Shown piece by piece: positions 1-10,962 of a stretch of DNA of 64,000 nt. The position numbers and the translations under genes are program-made. The notes below the pieces were generated by a model, which did no database searches, was not told where the DNA came from, and saw only the letters and a program-made list of their open reading frames with translations. The stretch is from Hydractinia symbiolongicarpus (taxonomy: Eukaryota > Cnidaria > Hydrozoa > Anthoathecata > Hydractiniidae). Every line of letters begins with the position of its first letter. Position 1 is the stretch's first letter. The stretch spans positions 1,302,001-1,366,000 of the forward strand of contig NC_079883.1 of NCBI RefSeq assembly GCF_029227915.1, read 5' to 3'.

Positions 1-203
1 TTGTAGTTTTCAAAAATGTTTTCATTTTTGATGAGACGCTGAATAAAGGAAGTTTAATCGCCGGCAAACGAAAACCCGGGAATTCCCGTAAATCCCGGAC
101 TCCGCCCGTATAGTCAAAAGTATACAAAGAAAATACCAAGCGAGTAAACTCATTTCCAGAACGATTTTTTAAATTATCTTTTCACCACTAAAACGCATGA
201 GAC
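1..203 (+). repeat. Reference satellite monomer (203 bp)
   Basis: This is the first complete monomer, and its start is an arbitrary phase. In order it holds an A/T-rich inverted repeat (10-31); a short purine-rich stretch ending in GTTTAATCGCCGGCAAACG; a CCCG-rich block of roughly 35 bp; a GTATA...TATAC short inverted repeat; the segment GAGTAAACTCATTTCC; and an A/T-rich tail with ATTTTTTAAATTAT followed by CACCACTAAAACGC. The CCCG block and the GTAC/ATAC segment after it vary most between monomers and define subtypes; the inverted repeat and tail vary less. A consensus-like monomer counted by hand has 42 C, 34 G and 12 CpG. Confidence 0.95.
10..31. other. Dyad symmetry / potential hairpin, exemplar
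   Basis: The arms TCAAAAATG and CATTTTTGA are exact reverse complements, separated by a TTTT loop, giving a 9-bp stem and 4-nt loop. The same element recurs once per monomer at the same phase in most of the array. Exceptions are the monomers reading TTTTTAAAAATATTTTC (for example near 1,835, 3,055 and 29,847), those with TCAGGAATG (from 35,736 onward), and scattered point mutants such as 6,715-6,720 (ATGATTTC). Short dyad symmetries that can extrude as cruciforms have been reported for centromeric satellites that lack CENP-B boxes; a role here is inference. Confidence 0.85.
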
Positions 204-886
204 TTGTAGTTTTCAAAAATGTTTTCATTTTTGATGAGACGCTGAATAAAAAAAGGTTAATCGCCGGCAAGCGAAAACCCGCAATTTCCCGTAAATCCCG
301 GACTCGGCCCGTATAGTCAAAAGTATACAAAGAAAGTACCCTGCGAGTAAACTCATTTCCATAACGATTTTTTAAATTATCTTTTCACCACTAAAACGCA
401 TGAGACTTGTAGTTTTCAAAAATGTTTTCATTTTTGATGAGACGCTGAATAAAAGATGTTTAATCGCTGGCAAAGGAAAACCCGCGATTTCCCGTAAATC
501 CCGGACTCGGCCCGTATAGTCAAAAGTATACAAAGAAAGTACCCAGCGAGTAAACTCATTTCCAGAACGATTTTTTAAATTATCTTTTCACCACTAAAAC
601 GCACGAGACTTGTAGTTTTCAAAAATGTTTTCATTTTTGATGAGACGCTGAATAAAAGAAGTTTAATCGCCGGCAAACGAAAACCCGCGAATTCCCGTAA
701 ATCCCGTGCTTGGCCCGTATAGTCGAGTATATACAAAGAAAGTACCCTGTGAGTAAACTCCTTTCCAGAACGATTTTTTATATTATCTTTTCACCACTAA
801 AACGCATGAGACTTGTAGTTTTCAAAAATGTTTTCATTTTTGATGAGACGCTGAATAAAAGAAGTTTAATCGCCGGCAAACGAAAA

Positions 887-919
887 CCCGCGAATTCCCG
901 TAATTCCCGGACTCGGCCC
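887..919 (-). other. Four G-tracts, relaxed G-quadruplex candidate, exemplar
   Basis: On the plus strand CCC occurs at 887-889, 897-899, 906-908 and 917-919, so the minus strand has four GGG tracts with loops of 8, 6 and 7 nt. One loop exceeds the usual 7-nt limit, so this is only a relaxed G-quadruplex candidate (or an i-motif on the plus strand). The pattern recurs in monomers with an intact CCCGCGA...CCCG...CCCGGACTCGGCCCG block. Monomers with AATCCGAGATTT and AATCCTAGAC (for example 1,900-1,935) keep only two tracts, and those with AACCTGCG lose one, so competence alternates along the array. Confidence 0.45.
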
Positions 920-1931
920 GTATAGTCAAAAGTATACAAAGAAAGTACCCAGCGAGTAAACTCATTTCCAGAACGATTTTTTAAATTATCTTTTCACCAC
1001 TAAAACGCACGAGACTTGTAGTTTTCAAAAATGTTTTCATTTTTGATGAGACGCTGAATAAAAGAAGTTTAATCGCCGGCAAACGAAAACCCGCGAATTC
1101 CCGTAATTCCCGGACTCGGCCCGTATAGTCAAAAGTATACAAAGAAAATACCCGGGGAGTAAACTCATTTCCAGAACGATTTTTTAAATTATCTTTTCAC
1201 CACTAAAACGCATGAGACTTGTAGTTTTCAAAAATGTTTTCATTTTTGATGAGACGCTGAATAAAAGAAGTTTAATCGCCGGCAAACGAAAACCCGCGAA
1301 TTCCCGTAATTCCCGGACTCGGCCCGTATAGTCAAAAGTATACAAAGAAAATACCCAGGGAGTAAACTCATTTCCAGAACGATTTTTTAAATTATCTTTT
1401 CACCACTAAAACGCATGAGACTTGTAGTTTTCAAAAATGTTTTCATTTTTCATGAGACGCTGAATAAAAGATGTTTAATCGCCGGCAAACGAAAACCTGC
1501 GATTTCCCGTAAATCCCGGACTCGGCCCGTATAGTCAAAAGTATACAAAGAAAGTACCCTGCGAGTAAACTCATTTCCAGAACGATTTTTTAAATTATCT
1601 TTTCACCACTAAAACGCACGAGACTTGTAGTTTTCAAAAATGTTTTCATTTTTGATGAGACGCTGAATAAAAGAAGTTTAATCGCCGGCAAACGAAAACC
1701 CGCGAATTCCCGTAATTCCCGGACTCGGCCCGTATAGTCAAAAGTATACAAAGAAAATACCCAGGGAGTAAACTCATTTCCAGAACGATTTTTTAAATTA
1801 TCTTTTCACCACTAAAACGCATGAGACTTGTAGTTTTTAAAAATATTTTCATTTTTGATGAGACGCTGAATAAAAGAAGTTTAATCGCCGGCAAACGAAA
1901 ATCCGAGATTTCCCGTAAATCCTAGACTCGG

Positions 1932-1945
1932 CCCGTATAGTCGAA
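1932..1945 (-). other. CENP-B-box-like motif, one base short, exemplar
   Basis: On the minus strand this reads TTCGACTATACGGG. The CENP-B core is TTCG, four any, A, two any, CGGG. Here TTCG, A and CGGG are all present in order but the first spacer is 3 nt instead of 4. It occurs only in monomers reading GTATAGTCGAA (for example 1,932, 3,756-3,766 and 35,630-35,641). The majority GTATAGTCAAAA monomers lack it. The spacing defect makes binding by a canonical CENP-B doubtful, so treat this as a coincidence or a diverged box. Confidence 0.25.
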
Positions 1946-4900
1946 AGTATACAGAGAAAGTACCCAGGGAGTAAACTCATTTCCCGAACGATTTTTTAAA
2001 TTATTTTTTCGCCACTACAACGCATGAGACTTGTAGTTTTCAAAAATGTTTTCATTTTTGATGAGACGCTGAATAAAAGAAGTTTAATCGCCGGCAAACG
2101 AAAACCCGCGATTTCCCGTAAATCCCGGGCTTGGCCCGTATAGTCAAAAGTATACAAAGAAAGTACCCTGCGAGTAAACTCATTTCCAGAACGATTTTTT
2201 AAATTATCTTTTCACCAATAAAACGCAGGAGACTTGTAGTTTTCAAAAATGTTTTCATTTTTGATGAGACGCTGAATAAAGGAAGTTTAATCGCCGGCAA
2301 ACGAAAACCCGCGAAATCCCGTAAATCCCGGACTCCGCCCGTATAGTCAAAAGTATACAAAGAAAATACCCAGGGAGTAAACTCATTTCCAGAACGATTT
2401 TTTAAATTATCTTTTCACCACTAAAACGCATGAGACTTGTAGTTTTCAAAAATGTTTTCATTTTTGATGAGACGCTGAATAAAAGAAGTTTAATCGCCGG
2501 CAAACGAAAATCCGAGATTTCCCGTAAATCCTAAACTCGGCCCGTATAGTCAAAAGTATACAAAGAAAATACCCAGGGAGTAAACTCATTTCCAGAACGA
2601 TTTTTTAAATTATCTTTTCACCACTAAAACGCATGAGACTTGTAGTTTTCAAAAATGTTTTCATTTTTGATGAGACGCTGAATAAAAGATGTTTAATCGC
2701 CGGCAAACGAAAACCTGCGATTTCTCGTAAATCCCGGACTCGGCCCGTATAGTCAAAAGTATACAAAGAAAGTACCCTGCGAGTAAACTCATTTCCAGAA
2801 CGATTTTTTAAATTATCTTTTCACCACTAAAACGCACGAGACTTGTAGTTTTCAAAAATGTTTTCATTTTTGATGAGACGCTGAATAAAAGAAGTTTAAT
2901 CGCCGGCAAACGAAAACCCGCAAATTCCCGTAATTCCCGGACTCGGCCCGTATAGTCAAAAGTATACAAAGAAAATACCCAGGGAGTAAACTCATTTCCA
3001 GAACGATTTTTTAAATTATCTTTTCACCACTAAAACGCATGAGACTTGTAGTTTTTAAAAATATTTTCATTTTTGATGAGACGCTGAATAAAAGAAGTTT
3101 ATTCGCCGGCAAACGAAAATCCGAGATTTCCCGGAAATCCTAGACTCGGCCCGTATAGTCGAAAGTATACAGAGAAAATACCCGGGGAGTAAACTCATTT
3201 CCAGAACGATTTTTTAAATTATCTTTTCACCACTAAAACGCATGAGACTTGTAGTTTTCAAAAATGTTTTCATTTTTGATGAGACGCTGATAAAAGATGT
3301 TTAATCGCCGGCAAACGAAAACCCGCGATTTCCCGTAAATCCCGGGCTTGGCCCGTATAGTCCAATATATACGAAGAAATTACCCTGTGAGTAAACTCAT
3401 TTCCAGAACGATTTTTTAAATTATCTTTTCACTACTAAAACGCATGAGACTTGTAGTTTTCAAAAATGTTTTCATTTTTGATAAGACGCTGAATAAAGGA
3501 AGTTTAATCGCCGGCAAGCGAAAACCCGCGATTTCCCGTAAATCCCGGACTCGGCCCGTATAGTCAAAAGTATACAAAGAAAGTACCCTGCGAGTAAACT
3601 CATTTCCAGAACGATTTTTTAAATTATCTTTTCACCACTAAAACGCATGAGACTTGTAGTTTTCAAAAATGTTTTCATTTTTGATGAGACGCTGAATAAA
3701 AGATGTTTAATAGCCAGCAAACGAAAACCCGCGATTTATCGTAAATCCCGGGCTTGGCCCGTATAGTCGAATATATACGAAGAAATTACCCTGTGAGTAA
3801 ACTCATTTCCAGAACGATTTTTTAAATTATCTTTTCACCACTAAAACGCATGAGACTTGTAGTTTTCAAAAATGTTTTCATTTTTGATGAGACGCTGAAT
3901 AAAAGAAGTTTAATCGCCGGCAAACGAAAACCCGCGAATTCCCGTAATTCCCGGACTCGGCCCGTATAGTCAAAAGTATACAAAGAAAATACCCAGGGAG
4001 TAAACTCATTTCCAGAACGATTTTTTAAATTATCTTTTGACCACTATAACGCATGAGACTTGTAGTTTTCAAAAATGTTTTCATTTTTGATGAGACGCTG
4101 AATAAAAGATGTTTAATCGCCGGCAAACGAAAACCCGCGATTTCCCGTAAATCCCGAACTCGGCCCGTATAGTCAAAAGTATACAAAGAAAGTACCCTGC
4201 GAGTAAACTCATTTCCAGAACGATTTTTTAAATTATCTTTTCACCACTAAAACGCACGAGACTTGTAGTTTTCAAAAATGTTTTCATTTTTGATGAGACG
4301 CTGAATAAAAGAAGTTTAATCGCCGGAAAACGAAAACCCGCGAATTCCCGTAATTCCCGGACTCGGCCCGTATAGTCAAAAGTATACAAAGAAAATACCC
4401 AGGGAGTAAACTCATTTCCAGAACGATTTTTTAAATTATCTTTTCACCACTAAAACGCATGAGACTTGTAGTTTTCAAAAATGTTTTCATTTTTGATGAG
4501 ACGCTGAATAAAAGAAGTTTAATCGCCGGCAAACGAAAATCCGAGATTTCCCGTAAATCCTAGACTCGGCCCGTATAGTCGAAAGTATACAGAGAAAGTA
4601 CCCAGGGAGTAAACTCATTTCCCGAACGATTTTTTAAATTATTTTTTCGCCACTACAACGCATGAGACTTGTAGTTTTCAAAAATGTTTTCATTTTTGAT
4701 GAGACGCTGAATAAAAGAAGTTTAATCGCCGGCAAACGAAAACCCGCGATTTCCCGTAAATCCCGGGCTCGGCCCGTATAGTCAAAAGTATACAAAGAAA
4801 GTACCCTGCGAGTAAACTCATTTCCAGAACGATTTTTTAAATTATCTTTTCACCACTAAAACGCAGGAGACTTGTACTTTTCAAAAATGTTTTCATTTTT

Positions 4901-5683
4901 GATGAGACGCTGAATAAAGGAAGTTTAATCGCCGGCAAACGAAAACCCGCGAAATCCTGTAAATCCCGGACTCCGCCCGTATAGTCAAAAGTATACAAAG
5001 AAAATACCCAGGGAGTAAACTCATTTCCAGAACGATTTTTTAAATTATCTTTTCACCACTAAAACGCATGAGACTTGTAGTTTTCAAAAATGTTTTCATT
5101 TTTGATGAGACGCTGAATAAAAGAAGTTTAATCGCCGGCAAACGAAAACCCGCGATTTTCCGTAAATCCCGTGCTTGGCCCGTATAGTCGAGTATATACA
5201 AAGAAAGTACCCTGTGAGTAAACTCCTTTCCAGAACGATTTTTTATATTATCTTTTCACCACTAAAACGCATGAGACTTGTAGTTTTCAAAAATGTTTTC
5301 ATTTTTGATGAGATGCGGAATAAAAGAAGTTTAATCGCCGGCAAACGAACACCCGCGATTTCCCGTAAATCCCGGACTCGGCCCGTATAGTCAAAAGTAT
5401 ACAAAGAAAATACCCAGGGGGGAAACTCATTTCCCGAACGATTTTTTAAATTATTTTTTCACCACTAAAACGTATGAGACTTGTAGTTTTCAAAAATGTT
5501 TTCATTTTTGATGAGACGCTGAATAAAAGAAGTTTAATCGCCGGCAAACGAAAACCCGCGATTTCCCGTAAATCCCGGGCTCGGCCCGTATAGTCAAAAG
5601 TATACAAAGAAAGTACCCTGCGAGTAAACTCATTTCCAGAACGATTTTTTAAATTATCTTTTCACCACTAAAACGCAGGAGAC

Positions 5684-8600
5684 TTGTAGTTTTCAAAAAT
5701 GTTTTCATTTTTGATGAGACGCTGAATAAAGGAAGTTTAATCGCCGGCAAACGAAAACCCGGGAATTCCCGTAAATCCCGGACTCCGCCCGTATAGTCAA
5801 AAGTATACAAAGAAAATACCAAGGGAGTAAACTCATTTCCATAACGATTTTTTAAATTATCTTTTCACCACTAAAACGCATGAGACTTGTAGTTTTCAAA
5901 AATGTTTTCATTTTTGATGAGACGCTGAATAAAAAAAGGTTAATCGCCGGCAAGCGAAAACCCGCAATTTCCCGTAAATCCCGGACTCGGCCCGTATAGT
6001 CAAAAGTATACAAAGAAAGTACCCTGCGAGTAAACTCATTTCCATAACGATTTTTTAAATTATCTTTTCACCACTAAAACGCATGAGACTTGTAGTTTTC
6101 AAAAATGTTTTCATTTTTGATGAGACGCTGAATAAAAGATGTTTAATCGCTGGCAAAGGAAAACCCGCGATTTCCCATAAATCCCGGACTCGGCCCGTAT
6201 AGTCAAAAGTATACAAAGAAAGTACCCAGCGAGTAAACTCATTTCCAGAACGATTTTTTAAATTATCTTTTCACCACTAAAACGCACGAGACTTGTAGTT
6301 TTCAAAAATGTTTTCATTTTTGATGAGACGCTGAATAAAAGAAGTTTAATCGCCGGCAAACGAAAACCCGCGAATTCCCGTAAATCCCGTGCTTGGCCCG
6401 TATAGTCGAGTATATACAAAGAAAGTACCCTGTGAGTAAACTCCTTTCCAGAACGATTTTTTATATTATCTTTTCACCACTAAAACGCATGAGACTTGTA
6501 GTTTTCAAAAATGTTTTCATTTTTGATGAGACGCTGAATAAAAGAAGTTTAATCGCCGGCAAACGAAAACCCGGGAATTCCCGTAATTCCCGGACTCGGC
6601 CCGTATAGTCAAAAGTATACAAAGAAAGTACCCAGCGAGTAAACTCATTTCCAGAACGATTTTTTAAATTATCTTTTCACCACTAAAACGCACGAGACTT
6701 GTAGTTTTCAAAAATGATTTCATTTTTGATGAGACGCTGAATAAAAGAAGTTTAATCGCCGGCAAACGAAAACCCGCGAATTCCCGTAATTCCCGGACTC
6801 GGCCCGTATAGTCAAAAGTATACAAAGAAAATACCCGGGGAGTAAACTCATTTCCAGAACGATTTTTTAAATTATCTTTTCACCACTAAAACGCATGAGA
6901 CTTGTAGTTTTCAAAAATGTTTTCATTTTTGATGAGACGCTGAATAAAAGAAGTTTAATCGCCGGCAAACGAAAACCCGCGAATTCACGTAATTCCCGGA
7001 CTCGGCCCGTATAGTCAAAAGTATACAAAGAAAATACCCAGGGAGTAAACTCATTTCCAGAACGATTTTTTAAATTATCTTTTCACCACTAAAACGCATG
7101 AGACTTGTAGTTTTCAAAAATGTTTTCATTTTTGATGAGACGCTGAATAAAAGATGTTTAATCGCCGGCAAACGAAAACCTGCGATTTCCCGTAAATCCC
7201 GGACTCGGCCCGTATAGTCAAAAGTATACAAAGAAAGTACCCTGCGAGTAAACTCATTTCCAGAACGATTTTTTAAATTATCTTTTCACCACTAAAACGC
7301 ACGAGACTTGTAGTTTTCAAAAATGTTTTCATTTTTGATGAGACGCTGAATAAAAGAAGTTTAATCGCCGGCAAACGAAAACCCGCGAATTCCCGTAATT
7401 CCCGGACTCGGCCAGTATAGTCAAAAGTATACAAAGAAAATACCCAGGGAGTAAACTCATTTCCAGAACGATTTTTTAAATTATCTTTTCACCACTAAAA
7501 CGCATGAGACTTGTAGTTTTTAAAAATATTTTCATTTTTGATGAGACGCTGAATAAAAGAAGTTTAATCGCCGGCAAACGAAAATCCGAGATTTCCCGTA
7601 AATCCTAGACTCGGCCCGTATAGTCGAAAGTATACAGAGAAAGTACCCAGGGAGTAAACTCATTTCCCGAACGATTTTTTAAATTATTTTTTCGCCACTA
7701 CAACGCATGAGACTTGTAGTTTTCAAAAATGTTTTCATTTTTGATGAGACGCTGAATAAAAGAAGTTTAATCGCCGGCAAACGAAAACCCGCGATTTCCC
7801 GTAAATCCCGGGCTCGGCCCGTATAGTCAAAAGTATACAAAGAAAGTACCCTGCGAGTAAACTCATTTCCAGAACGATTTTTTATATTATCTTTTCACCA
7901 CTAAAACGCATGAGACTTGTAGTTTTCAAAAATGTTTTCATTTTTGATGAGACGCTGAATAAAAGAAGTTTAATCGCCGGTAAATGAAAACCTGCGATTT
8001 CCCGTAAATCCCGCGATTGGCCCGTATTGTCGAGTATATACAAAGAAAGTACCCTGTGAGTAAACTCCTTTCCAGAACGATTTTTTAAATTATTTTTTCA
8101 CCACTAAAACGTATGAGACTTGTAGTTTTCAAAAATGTTTTCATTTTTGATGAGACGCTGAATAAAAGAAGTTTAATCGCCGGCAAACGAAAACCCGCGA
8201 TTTTCCGTAAATCCCGGGCTCGGCCCGTATAGTCAAAAGTATACAAAGAAAGTACCCTGCGAGTAAACTCATTTCCAGAACGATTTTTTAAATTATCTTT
8301 TCACCACTAAAACGCACGAGACTTGTAGTTTTCAAAAATGTTTTCATTTTTGATAAGACGCTGAATAATGGAAGTTTAATCGCCGGCAAGCGAAAACCCG
8401 CGATTTCCCGTAAATCCCGGACTCGGCCCGTATAGTCAAAAGTATACAAAGAAAGTACCCTGCGAGTAAACTCATTTCCAGAACGATTTTTTAAATTATC
8501 TTTTCACCACTAAAACGCATGAGACTTGTAGTTTTTCAAAAATGTTTTCATTTTTGATGAGACGCTGAATAAAAGATGTTTAATCGCTGGCAAAGGAAAA

Positions 8601-10962
8601 CCCGCAATTTCCCGTAAATCCCGGACTCGGCCCGTATAGTCAAAAGTATACAAAGAAAGTACCCAGCGAGTAAACTCATTTCCAGAACGATTTTTTAAAT
8701 TATCTTTTCACCACTAAAACGCACGAGACTTGTAGTTTTCACAAATGTTTTCATTTTTGATGAGACGCTGAATAAAAGAAGTTTAATCGCCGGCAAACGA
8801 AAACCCGCGAATTCCCGTAATTCCCGGACTCGGCCCGTATAGTCAAAAGTATACAAAGAAAATACCCAGGGAGTAAACTCATTTCCAGAACGATTTTTTA
8901 AATTATCTTTTCACCACTAAAACGCATGAGACTTGTAGTTTTCAAAAATGTTTTTATTTTTGATGAGACGCTGAATAAAAGATGTTTAATCGCCAGCAAA
9001 CGAAAACCCGCGATTTATCGTAAATCCCGGGCTTGGCCCGTATAGTCGAATATATACGAAGAAATTACCCTGTGAGTAAACTCATTTCCAGAACGATTTT
9101 TTAAATTATCTTTTCACCACTAAAACGCATGAGACTTGTAGTTTTCAAAAATGTTTTCATTTTTGATGAGACGCTGAATAAAAGAAGTTTAATCGCCGGC
9201 AAACGAAAACCCGCGAATTCCCGTAATTCCCGGACTCGGCCCGTATAGTCAAAAGTATACAAAGAAAATACCCAGGGAGTAAACTCATTTCCAGAACGAT
9301 TTTTTAAATTATCTTTTGACCACTAAAACGCATGAGACTTGTAGTTTTCAAAAATGTTTTCATTTTTGATGAGACGCTGAATAAAAGATGTTTAATCGCC
9401 GGCAAACGAAAACCCGCGATTTCCCGTAAATCCCGAACTCGGCCCGTATAGTCAAAAGTATACAAAGAAAGTACCCTGCGAGTAAACTCATTTCCAGAAC
9501 GATTTTTTAAATTATCTTTTCACCACTAAAACGCACGAGACTTGTAGTTTTCAAAAATGTTTTCATTTTTGATGAGACGCTGAATAAAAGAAGTTTAATC
9601 GCCGGCAAACGAAAACCCGCGAATTCCCGTAATTCCCGGACTCGGCCCGTATAGTCAAAGGTATACAAAGAAAATACCCAGGGAGTAAACTCATTTCCAG
9701 AACGATTTTTTAAATTATCTTTTCACCACTAAAACGCATGAGACTTGTAGTTTTCAAAAATGTTTTCATTTTTGATGAGACGCTGAATAAAAGAAGTTTA
9801 ATCGCCGGCAAACGAAAATCCGAGATTTCCCGTAAATCCTAGACTCGGCCCGTATAGTCGAAAGTATACAGAGAAAGTACCCAGGGAGTAAACTCATTTC
9901 CCGAATGATTTTTTAAATTATTTTTTCGCCACTACAACGCATGAGACTTGTAGTTTTCAAAAATGTTTTCATTTTTGATGAGACGCTGAATAAAAGAAGT
10001 TTAATCGCCGGCAAACGAAAACCCGCGATTTCCCGTAAATCCCGGGCTCGGCCCGTATAGTCAAAAGTATACAAAGAAAGTACCCTGCGAGTAAACTCAT
10101 TTCCAGAACGATTTTTTAAATTATCTTTTCACCACTAAAACGCAGGAGACTTGTACTTTTCAAAAATGTTTTCATTTTTGATGAGACGCTGAATAAAGGA
10201 AGTTTAATCGCCGGCAAACGAAAACCCGCGAAATCCCGTAAATCCCGGACTCCGCCCGTATAGTCAAAAGTATACAAAGAAAATACCCAGGGAGTAAACT
10301 CATTTCCAGAACGATTTTTTAAATTATCTTTTCACCACTAAAAGGCATGAGACTTGTAGTTTTCAAAAATGTTTTCATTTTTGATGAGACGCTGAATAAA
10401 AGAAGTTTAATCGCCGGCAAACGAAAACCCGCGATTTTCCGTAAATCCCGTGCTTGGCCCGTATAGTCGAGTATATACAAAGAAAGTACCCTGTGAGTAA
10501 ACTCCTTTCCAGAACGATTTTTTATATTATCTTTTCACCACTAAAACGCATGAGACTTGTAGTTTTCAAAAATGTTTTCATTTTTGATGAGATGCGGAAT
10601 AAAAGAAGTTTAATCGCCGGCAAACGAACACCCGCGATTTCCCGTAAATCCCGGACTCGGCCCGTATAGTCAAAAGTATACAAAGAAAATACCCAGGGGG
10701 GAAACTCATTTCCCGAACGATTTTTTAAATTATTTTTTCACCACTAAAACGTATGAGACTTGTAGTTTTCAAAAATGTTTTCATTTTTGATGAGACGCTG
10801 AATAAAAGAAGTTTAATCGCCGGCAAACGAAAACCCGCGATTTCCCGTAAATCCCGGGCTCGGCCCGTATAGTCAAAAGTATACAAAGAAAGTACCCTGC
10901 GAGTAAACTCATTTCCAGAACGATTTTTTAAATTATCTTTTCACCACTAAAACGCAGGAGAC
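5684..10962. repeat. HOR block B, 26 monomers
   Basis: The block is 5,279 bp, 26 x 203 plus one base; the extra base is a T at about 8,532-8,536. It shares its first roughly ten monomers and its last roughly ten with block A. The middle differs: about three monomers (7.72-8.32 kb), one with the unusual CGGTAAATGAAAACC and GTATTGTCGAG variants, stand in place of seven, and two extra monomers appear around 8.53-8.93 kb. This fits an in-register block exchange between HOR variants. Confidence 0.88.

Larger units (their letters stand above)
1..5683. repeat. HOR block A, 28 monomers
   Basis: The block is 5,683 bp, which is 28 x 203 minus one base; the missing base is in GACGCTGATAAAAG near 3,290. 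It opens with the CCCGGGAATTCCCG monomer and ends before the next copy of that monomer at 5,684. Its middle (about 2.03-3.44 kb) holds seven monomers that block B replaces with three others. It also contains two monomers of the TTTTTAAAAATATTTTC subtype, about 1,219 bp apart, so a six-monomer subunit is nested inside it. Confidence 0.9.

Noticed and set aside
66-82. Second CENP-B-box candidate on the minus strand (TTTTCGTTTGCCGGC)
   Set aside because: It begins like the box (TTCGTTTG), but the required A is C and the CGGG is GCGA-like, so essential positions fail.
74-85. 12-bp palindrome CGGGAATTCCCG as a regulatory site
   Set aside because: It is only the variant form of the CCCG block in the first monomer of HOR blocks; most monomers have GCGAATTCCCG and lack the symmetry.
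710-925. Recurrent 71-codon plus-strand frame (also near 5,175, 6,393, 10,454, 11,672, 14,311, 15,529, 19,994, 21,212, 25,273 and 26,491; variant at 45,901)
   Set aside because: It begins at TTG, not ATG, runs across a monomer boundary and returns only because the HOR blocks return. The 203-bp period shifts frame at each monomer, there is no codon-like conservation, and no known domain is visible.
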